This document shows, piece by piece, positions 17,087 to 26,328 of a DNA stretch of 64,000 bases. Source of the DNA: DASYPQ01 sp041488095 (GTDB lineage: Bacteria; Planctomycetota; UBA1135; GCA-002686595); assembly GCA_041488095.1 (NCBI GenBank), contig JBGPOP010000024.1, positions 1 to 64,000 on the forward strand, read 5' to 3'. Made by a program: the position numbers and the translations under genes. Within the stretch, counting starts at the first letter, position 1. Each line of letters opens with the position of its first letter. The notes beneath the pieces were generated by a model. The model saw nothing but the letters and a program-made list of their open reading frames with translations, had not been told where the DNA came from and did not search any database.

Positions 17087-18793
17087 TCAGTCGATGTCGA
17101 GCTGCGTGACGCGCAGGACCTCGTCGGGGGTCGTGAGGCCGGAAAGGACCTTCTGCCGGCCGTCCTCGCGCAGCGTGATCATCCCGCGCTCGGCCGCGCT
17201 GCGCTTCATGGCGGCCGCGGTCGCCTGCTCCATGATCTGCGTGCGAAGGGTCTCGTCGACCGTCATGAACTCGTAGATCGCCGTCCGCCCGGCGTAGCCG
17301 GTCTGGAAGCACTCGTCGCAGCCGCGTCCCAGTGCAATCCGGCCTCCCAGCAGGGCCGGATCGATGCCGACCCTCCTGAGCTTGGCGGCCCACTCGTCGT
17401 TGATCGGCACGTCCGTCCGGCAGTGCTTGCAGATCGTGCGCACCAGGCGCTGTGCGATCACGAGCACGACCGAGCTCGCCACGAGGTAGGGCTCGACGCC
17501 CTGGTCGACCATGCGCGTGATCGTCGATGGCGCATCGTTCGTGTGCACCGTCGAGAACACGAGGTGTCCCGTCAACGCGGCCCGGATCGCCACCTCGGCC
17601 GTCTCCAGGTCGCGGATCTCGCCCACCATCATCACGTCGGGATCCTGGCGCAGGAACGAGCGCAGGCCGTGCGCGAAGGTCAGCCCCTTCTTGACGTTGA
17701 CCTGGACCTGGCTGATGCCCGGCAGGGAGTACTCGACCGGATCCTCGATCGTCAGCACGTTCTTCTGGGTCGTGTCGACCTCGTTCAGCGCGGCGTAGAG
17801 CGTCGTCGTCTTCCCCGAGCCGGTCGGCCCGGTGACGAGGATGATCCCGTGGCTGAAGACCAGATACTCCTTGATGGTGGCGAGGTTCTTCGGCGAGAGA
17901 CCGATCTCGTCCAGCGTGAAGATCTTGGACGTCTTGTCGAGCAAGCGCATGACGATGCGCTCGCCCTGCGTCGTCGGGATCGAGCTGATGCGCACGTCGA
18001 CCTCGCCGTCGCCGATCTTGATCGTCGCACGGCCGTCCTGGGGCAGGCGTCGCTCGGCGATGTCCATCTTGCCCATGACCTTGATGCGGCTGACGATCGC
18101 TTCCTGCGCCTTGCGCGGGATCGGATCCATGTCGTAGAGGATCCCGTCGATCCGGAAACGGGCCTGCAGGCGGTCGGGGTAGGAGTGGAAGTGCACGTCG
18201 CTGGCGCGCATCTTGAGCGCCTGGAACAGGATCGTGTTGACGAGCTTGATGATCGGCGCCTTGTTGGCGACGTCGAGCACGTCCTCGTTCTCGTCGATCG
18301 AGTCCGCAAGCCCCGCGATGTCGCCGTCCAGGGCCACGTCGGCGAGGGCCTCGTCGACCCCGTCGGCCTTGTGCCGGTAGGCGCGCGCGATCAGGGACGT
18401 GATCTCGTTGCGCGGAGCGAGCACCGCGTCGATCTCGCACCCGACGAGCGCGGCCAGGTCGTCCATGGGGTGGGGGTGCAGGGGCGTGCAGGTAGCGACC
18501 TTGAGCACGTTCCCCTCGGTCTCCTCGAGCGCGACCAGGTTGTAGTTGCGCGCGAAGTGCACGGGCACCTTGTTGATGAAGGCCCCCGGCACGCGGACGC
18601 CGTCGAGCGACTTCCTGTACTCGAAGCCCAGGTGCTTGGCGTAGATCTGGAGCAGCGTCCCTTCGTCGAGGTAGTCCTTCTGGAGGATCACGCGGTCCAG
18701 CGACTCGCCCGTCGTCGCGGCCAGGCGCCGGCACTCCTCCAGGCGCTCGCGCGGGAGGCCCGCGTCGACCAGCATGTCCGCGATGCTCGTCAT
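17087..18793 (-). CDS. gspE: Type II secretion ATPase
   Basis: 568 residues. N-terminal MshEN/GspE-N domain, then the AAA-type core with Walker A GPTGSGKTT, an Asp box, the His box and a Walker B near MMVGEIRDLETAE. A zinc-finger insertion CKHC...CDEC (about residues 440-480) is intact. The protein powers pseudopilus growth from the cytoplasmic side. It is 16 bases after gspD and 28 bases before gspF. Confidence 0.95.
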   Translation of the reverse strand: MTSIADMLVDAGLPRERLEECRRLAATTGESLDRVILQKDYLDEGTLLQIYAKHLGFEYRKSLDGVRVPGAFINKVPVHFARNYNLVALEETEGNVLKVATCTPLHPHPMDDLAALVGCEIDAVLAPRNEITSLIARAYRHKADGVDEALADVALDGDIAGLADSIDENEDVLDVANKAPIIKLVNTILFQALKMRASDVHFHSYPDRLQARFRIDGILYDMDPIPRKAQEAIVSRIKVMGKMDIAERRLPQDGRATIKIGDGEVDVRISSIPTTQGERIVMRLLDKTSKIFTLDEIGLSPKNLATIKEYLVFSHGIILVTGPTGSGKTTTLYAALNEVDTTQKNVLTIEDPVEYSLPGISQVQVNVKKGLTFAHGLRSFLRQDPDVMMVGEIRDLETAEVAIRAALTGHLVFSTVHTNDAPSTITRMVDQGVEPYLVASSVVLVIAQRLVRTICKHCRTDVPINDEWAAKLRRVGIDPALLGGRIALGRGCDECFQTGYAGRTAIYEFMTVDETLRTQIMEQATAAAMKRSAAERGMITLREDGRQKVLSGLTTPDEVLRVTQLDID

Positions 18794-18809
18794 GGGCTCC
18801 GGGGCCGGG

Positions 18810-21284
18810 CTAGGGCTTCTCCGGCGGAGGCTGCGGAGGCGGTGTCGGGTTCGGCTGCGGCGGTGTCTCCGTGGTCGCGGGCTTCGTCTCCTGAGCGCGG
18901 CTCGCGTCCTTCAGCAGGCCATGGACCTGGCCCGGCTCGATCCCGACCGCGGCGCCCTGGACCTCGCCGCGCGCGGGCGAGCGGTAGAGCGGCAGCTCGA
19001 ATCCGCGCATGTCGACCCCTTTGCGGGTCTGACCGAAGGTCGGGTCGATGACCCGGACCCTGTCGGCGCCGATGATGTCGGCGGCATCGAGCTTCTTCTT
19101 GTAGGAGATCTCGGCCAGGTCGGCGAAATCGCGGTCGCGCATGATGTGCGGCGTCACGAAGAAGTACAGGGTCGTGCGCGAGCTGGAGTCTCCCGTGCGG
19201 CGGAAGAGGTAGCCGAGGATCGGGATGTCCCCGAGGACGGGCACGCCCGAGTGGCTCTTGCCCTTGTTGTCGGTGACGATCCCGCCGATCACCATCGTGT
19301 CGCCGTCGGGCACGTTGACCGTCGTGTCGATCGTGCGCGTGATCCTGGGCGGAGGGATCGCGCCCGAGACGGCGCCCAGGAAGGTCGAGACCTCCAGGGT
19401 GATCTTGAGGCGCAGGTAGCGGCTGGCGCTGATCGTGGGCGAGATCTGGAGGGTGATCCCGGCTTTGACGTACTCCTTGAAGTTCTCCTGGGTCTGCCCG
19501 TTCAGGCCGCCACTCGCGGTGATCGTCGTCGTCGGCTGCTCGTCGGTCGAGACGACCTTGGCACTGCCGGTGTTGTTGACCAGCACGGAGGGGACGTTGA
19601 GCACGTTCGTGTCGCGCCGGGTCTGGAGCGCCGCGAGCAGCACCGGGAGCGAGAAGTTGCTTCCGCTGAGGATGCCGGCGGTCACTCCCTGGCTGACGTT
19701 CGGCACGCGCACGTCGGGGATGCCGTCGCCGTTCGTGTCCTGGAAGCTGCTCATCCCGAAGCTCGTCACGCCGAAGTTGCCCGTGCCCGAGGCGGGCAGG
19801 TCGGCTCCGCCGAGCTCGACGCCGAGGTCGAACGAGTCCTGGCCCGAGAGCTCGACCAGCGCGGTCTCGATCAGCACCTGGTCCTGGCGTTTGTCGAGCT
19901 GGCGGATCAGGTCGTAGACCTCCTCGTAGCGCGTGCGGTTCGCGGCGATCAGGAGCGAGTTCGTGGTCTTGTCGGGGACGACCACGATCTCGTTGCGCGC
20001 CGCGCTCGATCCTCCGGTGGGGGACTGCGCCTGGCCGGGCTGTCCAGCGCGGCCACCTTGTCCCGTGCGCCCGGCGGTGGGGATGCGCCCGGCGTCGCGG
20101 ATGAAGTCGTCGAGCGTCTTGGAGAGATCCCCGGCCTCCACGTTCTCCAGGCTGTAGATGTGGTAGGTGCGCTCCTTCTCGACCACCTCGACGTCCAGGC
20201 GCGCGACGAGCTCCTTGATGCGCGGCATGTCGTCGGGCATCGCCATGACGAGCAGCGAGTTCGTGCGCGGATCGGTGAGGATCTTGGTCTCGCCCTGCCC
20301 GACCTGGATCGCACCGGTGACGCCCTGGGCCTGCTGCCCCTGGGCGCGGACCTGGGTCGCGCGCTTGCTCGCCTCGAGCAGGTCCCCGAGCGTTTCGGAG
20401 ATCTCCTCGGCCGAGGCGAACTCCAGCGGGATCACCTCGAACTCCGGCACCAGGCTGCTGTTGGCGGCGGCGGCCTGGTCGACGAAGCGCAGCATCTTGA
20501 CGATCGAGGCCACGTTGCTGCCGAAGCCCGTGATGATCAGGCTGTTGCTGGTTCCGACCGGGATGATCTGCTGCGTGTTCGCGTCGGTGAACATCGTGCG
20601 CATCGAGTTGGACAACGTGCGCACGTCCGTGTTGGGCAGGTCGATCACCGTCGTGACCAGCGTCGCGGGCTGGTCGGCGTAGCGGTCGATGTCGTCCGCG
20701 AAGACGTAGACGGCCTCGTTGCGCAGGGTTCCCCGACTCGCCCCCGTCGTCAGGCTCGAGATCACGATGACCGAGAGATGCTCCGGCCCGATCTTGCTGC
20801 ACACCAGATCATTGATGATCATCATGATCTGGAAGAAGCTGTAGAAGTCGGTCTTCGGGATCCGCTTCTGACCGAACATCCGCAGCTTGGTCTGGAGGGG
20901 GCCCTCGGTGTCCTTGCTGTAGGTGAAGTTCAGCCCGGTGGTCTCCTGGCAGATCTTCACGAAAGCCTCGAGCGTGAGCGCGTCCTCGCCCTTGCCGGTC
21001 TCGTCGAAGGTCAGGATGTACTCGTTGCCCACCACCTGGATCGGCGGGATCTTCGGCTTGCCCTGGCCCGACTGGCCCGGCGCGGGGCCCGCAGCCGGTG
21101 CGCCAGAAGGCGACGCTTGGGAATCGGCCGGCGCTGCTCCTGCGGGGCCAGGCTTCGACGGGGCCGACGGAGCCTGGGCGCCGGGCCTCTTCTGCCCGGC
21201 GGTCGGCGCCTGGATCGCCACCGTGCGCTTCAGGGGAGCGGGGGAGGTGGCGAGCAGCAGGGCCGCGGCGAGGTGGTCGATCAT
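18810..21284 (-). CDS. gspD: Type II secretion outer-membrane secretin
   Basis: 824 residues with an N-terminal signal (about residues 1-18) and a Pro/Ala/Gly-rich linker up to residue 90. Three N-type domains follow (for example VIDLPNTDVRTLSN and LEFASAEEISETLGDLL), then the secretin C-domain with GAVSGAIPPPRITRTIDT-like and VPVLGDIPILGYLFR signatures. It forms the outer-membrane gate. The low-complexity insert near residues 350-420 lies between N-domains. First gene of the D-E-F-G-H-I-J operon; no GspC, K, L, M or N is present. Confidence 0.94.
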   Translation of the reverse strand: MIDHLAAALLLATSPAPLKRTVAIQAPTAGQKRPGAQAPSAPSKPGPAGAAPADSQASPSGAPAAGPAPGQSGQGKPKIPPIQVVGNEYILTFDETGKGEDALTLEAFVKICQETTGLNFTYSKDTEGPLQTKLRMFGQKRIPKTDFYSFFQIMMIINDLVCSKIGPEHLSVIVISSLTTGASRGTLRNEAVYVFADDIDRYADQPATLVTTVIDLPNTDVRTLSNSMRTMFTDANTQQIIPVGTSNSLIITGFGSNVASIVKMLRFVDQAAAANSSLVPEFEVIPLEFASAEEISETLGDLLEASKRATQVRAQGQQAQGVTGAIQVGQGETKILTDPRTNSLLVMAMPDDMPRIKELVARLDVEVVEKERTYHIYSLENVEAGDLSKTLDDFIRDAGRIPTAGRTGQGGRAGQPGQAQSPTGGSSAARNEIVVVPDKTTNSLLIAANRTRYEEVYDLIRQLDKRQDQVLIETALVELSGQDSFDLGVELGGADLPASGTGNFGVTSFGMSSFQDTNGDGIPDVRVPNVSQGVTAGILSGSNFSLPVLLAALQTRRDTNVLNVPSVLVNNTGSAKVVSTDEQPTTTITASGGLNGQTQENFKEYVKAGITLQISPTISASRYLRLKITLEVSTFLGAVSGAIPPPRITRTIDTTVNVPDGDTMVIGGIVTDNKGKSHSGVPVLGDIPILGYLFRRTGDSSSRTTLYFFVTPHIMRDRDFADLAEISYKKKLDAADIIGADRVRVIDPTFGQTRKGVDMRGFELPLYRSPARGEVQGAAVGIEPGQVHGLLKDASRAQETKPATTETPPQPNPTPPPQPPPEKP

Positions 21285-21352
21285 GGGGCCGTAGCGTGGT
21301 TCGGGGAAGGAGTTCTATCCCTTTGGAATGTCGTGGCTTAGATCCCGTTCTA

Positions 21353-21386
21353 GAGAGGCTTCCGCAGGCACTCTAGGGAGCCTCTC
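21353..21386. other. Inverted repeat upstream of gspD
   Basis: GAGAGGCTTCC (21353-21363) pairs with GGGAGCCTCTC (21376-21386), ten of eleven positions, loop of twelve. It lies 70-100 bases upstream of gspD on the minus strand, in a 283-base divergent gap. It could be a leader hairpin or an operator; there is no T-run to make it a terminator. Confidence 0.4.
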
Positions 21387-21567
21387 CGGGGCTGTCAAAC
21401 CGCGCGTCCACGGTCCTCGCGCGCCCGGCAGCGTGAGGGACGCCGGCCGACGGCTCTTCTTCCCGCTCGATGGATGAGCGTGCCCGCCCGCGCGTCGTCG
21501 CCGTGAGCGAAGACCTTTCCCGGTCGTCTCCCATCGAATGCGCGGTCCCGCTATGCTGCCGGGCCCC

Positions 21568-22044
21568 ATGCGCCTGTCCGATCTCTTCCCGGTCGAGGAC
21601 CTGCTCGTGCACTTCGAGCCGGCCGACAAGTGGGATGCGATCCGAAAACTCGTCGCGCACCTCGTCGAACGCGGGCGGATCCCGCGCGCCGACGCCCCGG
21701 CGATCGTCGACGCGGTCCTGTCCCGCGAGCGATCCATGTCGACCGGGATGGAACACGGTATCGCGATCCCGCACGCGGCGGTCGACGGGGTCGAGACCGT
21801 GGTCGCCTGCATGGGAATCGTGTCGAACGGGCCGGGCCTGGCTTTCGAGAGCATCGACGGCAAGCCGGCGCGCGTGGTCGTCCTGCTCGTGATCCCACGC
21901 GCACAGAAGCTCCTCCACATCCGCACGCTGGCCGACATCGCACGCGTGCTCGGCCGCGACGCCGTGCGCGAGGCGCTCGTCGGCGCCTCCGATGCGCAGG
22001 GCGCGTGGGCTGCGCTCGCCGAGGGCGAAGCGGCCCGGCGCTAG
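21568..22044 (+). CDS. PTS fructose/nitrogen-type EIIA domain protein
   Basis: 158 residues from the ATG at 21568, ten bases after a TATGCT box (21552-21557). A full PTS_EIIA_2 domain is visible: the phosphorylatable His in HGIAIPHAAVDGV (about residue 67), followed by the PARVVVLLVIP and HIRTLADIARVL segments. Related PtsN-like proteins act as regulators, not sugar carriers. No EIIB/C components are nearby, which favours a regulatory role. Confidence 0.85.
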   Translation: MRLSDLFPVEDLLVHFEPADKWDAIRKLVAHLVERGRIPRADAPAIVDAVLSRERSMSTGMEHGIAIPHAAVDGVETVVACMGIVSNGPGLAFESIDGKPARVVVLLVIPRAQKLLHIRTLADIARVLGRDAVREALVGASDAQGAWAALAEGEAARR

Positions 22045-22071
22045 CCCGCCCTGAAGAGCCTCGGTGAGGCG

Positions 22072-24846
22072 TTGAGGAGGATTGCACTCGCGCTCGCGGC
22101 GGCGCTCGCGGGAGCGTCCGGCCTCGCGCTCGAGACCCTGCTCGTCGATTGCGCGGGGCTCGCGCTCGGCCACGGGCGCTCGGGCGCTCTGGGGCTCGCC
22201 ACGTTCCTCTCCGCCTGGGCCCTGGGCGCGTTCCGCGCGGGCAAGAGCCGCCGCGATCCCCGGCGCGACCTGCACCGCACCGGCGCGCTCGCGGCTCTGT
22301 TCGCCTGGCCCGCGGTGCGCCTCGTGCTGTGGGCCGGCGGCTCGGCCCCACCTGGACTGCCGGCCGCGCTCCTGACCCTTCTCTCGATCGGCGCGATCGG
22401 CTTCCTCCAAGGTGCCTTCCTGGCTCCCCTTGCGCGGGCCCTCGCCGGCGAAGTCGTCTGGCTCCTGGCCGCGAACCTGGCAGGCTCCGCGGCCGGGGCC
22501 TTCTGGATCTCCGATCTCGCCGTCGGCGCGCTCGGGCGCCTGCCCGCGGCGCTCCTCGCCGGTGCGGCGGCGGGTGCTGCCGGCCTCGTCGGCGGGTTCG
22601 GCGCAAGCTTGCCGACAGCCGTGTCGCGACCCACCCAGTCGAGCCCTGGCGCGGGCCTCCCGGCGAACCAGGGCGATCTCGGCTGGACGGCCGCGGGCTG
22701 GATCGTCGCGCTCGCGACCGCCTGGGTCGCATCGCTCGAGTGGATCTCATTGCGCCTGGGCGTCCTCTGGCTCGGCGGCATGCAGCCGGGGCTGCGCGCC
22801 GTGCTGCTGGCCGCCTTGATCGCGCTCGCTCTCGGGGCGGCGATCGTGCCGAGGATCGTCCCGCGCGGCGGCGCCGGAGTTCTCTGGACCCTGCTCCTCG
22901 GCTGTCTCGGCGCCGTATGGCCCCTGCTCGCGGCGCGCGCGATCCGCGTCCTCGGGCTCGAGAGTGCGCCCGGTCTCGCCGTGGCGCTGGTCCTCGTCGG
23001 ACCTGCGCTCCTTCCCTTCGGTGGCCTTGTCGCCGTGCTCCACCGGACTCTGCCGCTGGAGAGCGGCGAGCGCCTCGGGCGGCTGTTCCTCCCCGAGGTC
23101 TGGGGAGCGCTGCTCGGGCTGCCGATCGTCCACCTCGTGCTCGTGCCGCGCATCGGCCTCTCCGGATCGATCGCCTGCCTCGAGGGTTGCGGCCTGCTCG
23201 CGATCCTCGCGCTCTTCCGCGTGTGCCCGCGCGCCGTCCTGCCCTGCGCCGCTCTCCCCGTCCTGCTCTTCGCCTGGGCCTCCCGGCAGCCGCCGCCCGC
23301 GCTCGAGTCCCCGCCGCTCTCGAACCCGGCCTTCAGCGTGCGGAGCTTCGTCGAGGACCGCGACTTCGCCGTCACCGTCGTCGACGACGGAATCGGGGGC
23401 GAGCGCACCCTCATGACCGACGGCTTTCGCGCCGCGGGCACCGGCGCGCAGTACCGCTACATGCGCGTTCTCGGACATCTGCCCGTCCTGCTCGCGCCCC
23501 ATCCGCGGCGCGTGGCCGTGCTCGCGCTCGGAACGGGCACGACCGTCGGCGCCGTGGCGATGCACCCCGAGGTCGAGCGGATCGACGTGCTCGAGATCTC
23601 GCGCGCCGTGGTCGAGGCCGCGCCCTGGTTCGTGGAGAAGAATCGTGGCGCGCTCGACGAGGGCCTGCCCGGACTGCTCGACGCGGACGACCGCCGGGCG
23701 CGCGTCGTCGTTCGTCTCGGCGACGGGCGCGCGACCCTGGCGAGCGCGAGCGGGACGTACGACGTGATCACGATGGAGCCCCTCCTGCCCGACTCGCCGT
23801 TCGGCGTGTATCTCTACACGCGAGAGTTCTACGGCCGGGCGCGAAGCGCGCTCGCGCCGGGCGGATTGCTGTGCCAGTGGGTGCCTCCCCACGCGCTCGA
23901 GCCGGAGTGCTTCGCCGCCGTGCTCGACGCCTTCGCGAGCGCCTTCCCGTGGAGCTCCGTCTGGCTCTCGGGCACCCAGGCCATCTTGATCGGAGGAGAG
24001 CGCGCGCCGGCCCTCGATCCCTCACGCTTCCCCAGCCAGGGCGGGCTGCGCGTGGCGCTCGCGGAGCTGGGGCTCGATACGCCCGCGGGGCTGCTCGCGC
24101 GCTTCGTCGGGGACGGCGCGCGCGCCCGGGGCGCCGTGCGCCGGCTCTCCGACGCCGATCCCTGGATCGTGTACCGCCGACGGCGCAGCGGCCCGGTCCT
24201 GCTGGCGGACCTCCCCAGGAATCTGGCGTTCCTGCGCTCGATCGGCGGCGCGCCGCCGGCAGACTGGGTCGCGTCGGCGGGGGTGGGGGCGGAGCGCGCG
24301 ATCGAGGGCTTGGCGGCGCTCCGCGCCGCTCGCGAGGCCCACGCGCGCAGCGAGGCGCTCCTTCACGGGTGGACCGGGGAGGCCGGAAACGGCCCAGGAA
24401 TCGAGGATTCCCTGGCTCGGGCGCGCGCTCTCTGCCCACGCGATCCCGAGGTCGCCGACCTGGAGGAGGAGATCGCCTTCCTGCGCGACCTGCGCGCGGG
24501 GGTCTCCCTCCTCGCCTCCGACCGCACGCGGGAGGGCGCCGAGGCGGCACTTCCGCTCCTCCTCTCCGCGGCGAAGTCGCGGCGGGAGCGCGGGGACGTG
24601 CATCTCTACGCGGCGGTCGCGCTCGAGAGACTTCGGAACCCGGCCGCCGATCGAGCGGTCCAGGCCGCGCTCGATCGTTGTCCCGCGATCGCTCGGACGC
24701 CCGAGGGAAAAAGGGCGCGCGAGCTCGGGCTCTCCGACGGCGCCTGGTCGCTAGCGGAGGCGTCCGCCGCCAGGAACGAACGGGAGTTTTTCACAAACAG
24801 ACCGTCTGGGAAGACGTCCGGCGTGGTTACGTCGGATCCACCATGA
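22072..24846 (+). CDS. Multi-pass membrane protein with spermidine-synthase-like domain
   Basis: 924 residues from TTG. Residues 1-420 hold about 12 hydrophobic segments. Residues about 440-640 form an SpdSyn-like methyltransferase-fold domain, with the nucleotide motif VLALGTGTTVGAV, an acidic DVLEISRAVVE strand and the YDVITMEPLLP segment. The rest is helical and alanine/arginine-rich with TPR-like spacing. Fusions of a transporter-like membrane region to a spermidine-synthase-like domain are known in Planctomycetes, but the reaction is not established. The stop overlaps the next gene as ATGA. Confidence 0.8.
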   Translation: MRRIALALAAALAGASGLALETLLVDCAGLALGHGRSGALGLATFLSAWALGAFRAGKSRRDPRRDLHRTGALAALFAWPAVRLVLWAGGSAPPGLPAALLTLLSIGAIGFLQGAFLAPLARALAGEVVWLLAANLAGSAAGAFWISDLAVGALGRLPAALLAGAAAGAAGLVGGFGASLPTAVSRPTQSSPGAGLPANQGDLGWTAAGWIVALATAWVASLEWISLRLGVLWLGGMQPGLRAVLLAALIALALGAAIVPRIVPRGGAGVLWTLLLGCLGAVWPLLAARAIRVLGLESAPGLAVALVLVGPALLPFGGLVAVLHRTLPLESGERLGRLFLPEVWGALLGLPIVHLVLVPRIGLSGSIACLEGCGLLAILALFRVCPRAVLPCAALPVLLFAWASRQPPPALESPPLSNPAFSVRSFVEDRDFAVTVVDDGIGGERTLMTDGFRAAGTGAQYRYMRVLGHLPVLLAPHPRRVAVLALGTGTTVGAVAMHPEVERIDVLEISRAVVEAAPWFVEKNRGALDEGLPGLLDADDRRARVVVRLGDGRATLASASGTYDVITMEPLLPDSPFGVYLYTREFYGRARSALAPGGLLCQWVPPHALEPECFAAVLDAFASAFPWSSVWLSGTQAILIGGERAPALDPSRFPSQGGLRVALAELGLDTPAGLLARFVGDGARARGAVRRLSDADPWIVYRRRRSGPVLLADLPRNLAFLRSIGGAPPADWVASAGVGAERAIEGLAALRAAREAHARSEALLHGWTGEAGNGPGIEDSLARARALCPRDPEVADLEEEIAFLRDLRAGVSLLASDRTREGAEAALPLLLSAAKSRRERGDVHLYAAVALERLRNPAADRAVQAALDRCPAIARTPEGKRARELGLSDGAWSLAEASAARNEREFFTNRPSGKTSGVVTSDPP

Positions 24847-26294
24847 CACACCGGAGAGTAGGCCTCGCCTTGTGCGCCTCTCTCGCGCTGGCCGGGATCT
24901 CCTGGGGGGTCGGGGGTATCCAGCACGAGAAGGTGGCGCACGACTTCCTCACCCAGCACGGCTTGGCGGACAAGAAGCCCGGAGAGATCGATTTCGAGAC
25001 CGTCCTCGCGCAGCACTACGTGCACGGCCGCTTCGGCATGTTCGAAGTTCAGTTCCCCGTCGCGGGACTGGAGAAACGGGGGGGCGATTTCAGGGACTGC
25101 GCGGCCGCGCTGCTCGCGGTCCAGGAGAAGCTCCTCGACTGGGACAAGCCCTCGGGCCGCGACCAGAAGGCGCTGCGCGCCGACCTCAAGGCGGTCGCCG
25201 ACTGGGTCAAGGGCTGGCGGCCGGGCGCGCTCGCCAAGGTCCACGAAGTGGGCGGAAAGGACGTGACCGCCGCGCTGAACGCCCCCGACACCGTGGTCGC
25301 CGCCTCCCAGCGGCTCTCGCAGAGCATGGGCAAGGGCGAGGCGCTCGGCCTGTCGCGTGAGTCGCCCTTGTGCCTGCGCATGCTGCTCGCGCCGACGCGC
25401 AAGGAGTTCGTGGAGCTGGCCGCCTTCATCGGCTGGTCGAACCCCGAGTTCCAGGCGACGTACTGGGTCGACAGCGTCGCCGACTGGAGCACGTGCTGGA
25501 TCCAGGACCTTCAGGTGATCGCGCTCGAATACTCGACGGCCGGTCACCAGCCCGATGACTACGCCTCGGGCGAGAGCATGAACGAGCGCGACCCGACCGT
25601 GATGCAGCAGCAGGTCGTGCAGTTCTCCGTCCAGCGCATGTTCGAGCAGCTCTTCGGCGAGCAGGTGCCCTCGGCCTTCATCGGCGGGCTGGCGATGAAC
25701 CTCGTCATCGATCAGTTCGGGGAGATCAACACCCGGGTCGACGGCGACATGCGCGCGCGCTTGGCGCCACGGCGCGAGGTGTTCATTCCGGGAGGCCAGA
25801 GCAACGGCGGCTTCCTGCCCAAGAACTCGGCCGAGACGCGCTGGCGCGAGGACCACGGCCGCGACCACTTCGCGCGCATGCTGCACCTGGCGCAGAAGGA
25901 GGGCGAGGGCCTCGACAAGACCCTGAAGAACAGGGTGGCTGGGTTCGGCGTGCGCTCGGACAAGGGGGGGAGCCTTGCGCCCGTGAGGGCGCCGTTCCTG
26001 GGCGCGGCAGCGGCCGCGAGCCAGGGGCCTCCGGACGAGTTCCAGGGCGACTTCGCGGAAATGCTGCGCGGGTACAAGTGCGGGTTCATCTGGTGGCTGC
26101 AGACGAAGTCGATGGGGGCGGAGAAGGGATCGAAGGAGAAGTTCGCGCAGCTCCTGGAGAAGCTCGCGGATCCGAAGCTGGAATTCGAAGCGGCGTTCAC
26201 GGGGGTGTACGAGAACGCGCCGTTGTCGGACGTGGAGGCGGGGAAGGAGAGTCTGGAGGGGAAGTTCCTGGTGTGGCTGTCGCACCAGAAGTAG
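24843..26294 (+). CDS. Secreted protein of unknown function
   Basis: 483 residues; family not recognised. A signal peptide is clear (hydrophobic residues 7-21, end about 24). The mature part is mostly helical, with an HDFLTQHGLADKKPGEIDFETVL start. An aromatic, tryptophan-rich region lies near residues 195-225 (IGWSNPEF, YWVDSVADWSTCWIQD). A linker near residue 345 is Pro- and basic-rich. Its coupling to the membrane/SpdSyn-like gene (ATGA overlap) suggests a linked role in the envelope, by context only. Confidence 0.8.
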   Translation: MTHRRVGLALCASLALAGISWGVGGIQHEKVAHDFLTQHGLADKKPGEIDFETVLAQHYVHGRFGMFEVQFPVAGLEKRGGDFRDCAAALLAVQEKLLDWDKPSGRDQKALRADLKAVADWVKGWRPGALAKVHEVGGKDVTAALNAPDTVVAASQRLSQSMGKGEALGLSRESPLCLRMLLAPTRKEFVELAAFIGWSNPEFQATYWVDSVADWSTCWIQDLQVIALEYSTAGHQPDDYASGESMNERDPTVMQQQVVQFSVQRMFEQLFGEQVPSAFIGGLAMNLVIDQFGEINTRVDGDMRARLAPRREVFIPGGQSNGGFLPKNSAETRWREDHGRDHFARMLHLAQKEGEGLDKTLKNRVAGFGVRSDKGGSLAPVRAPFLGAAAAASQGPPDEFQGDFAEMLRGYKCGFIWWLQTKSMGAEKGSKEKFAQLLEKLADPKLEFEAAFTGVYENAPLSDVEAGKESLEGKFLVWLSHQK

Positions 26295-26328
26295 AGGCGG
26301 ACATGCGACTCGGAGATGGGGGTTTCGC

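Noticed and set aside
22149..24842. Plus-strand frame running through the SpdSyn-like gene into the secreted protein
   Set aside because: Only the part from 24843 on is the real gene; the first 898 codons are an Arg/Ala shadow of the gene in another frame.
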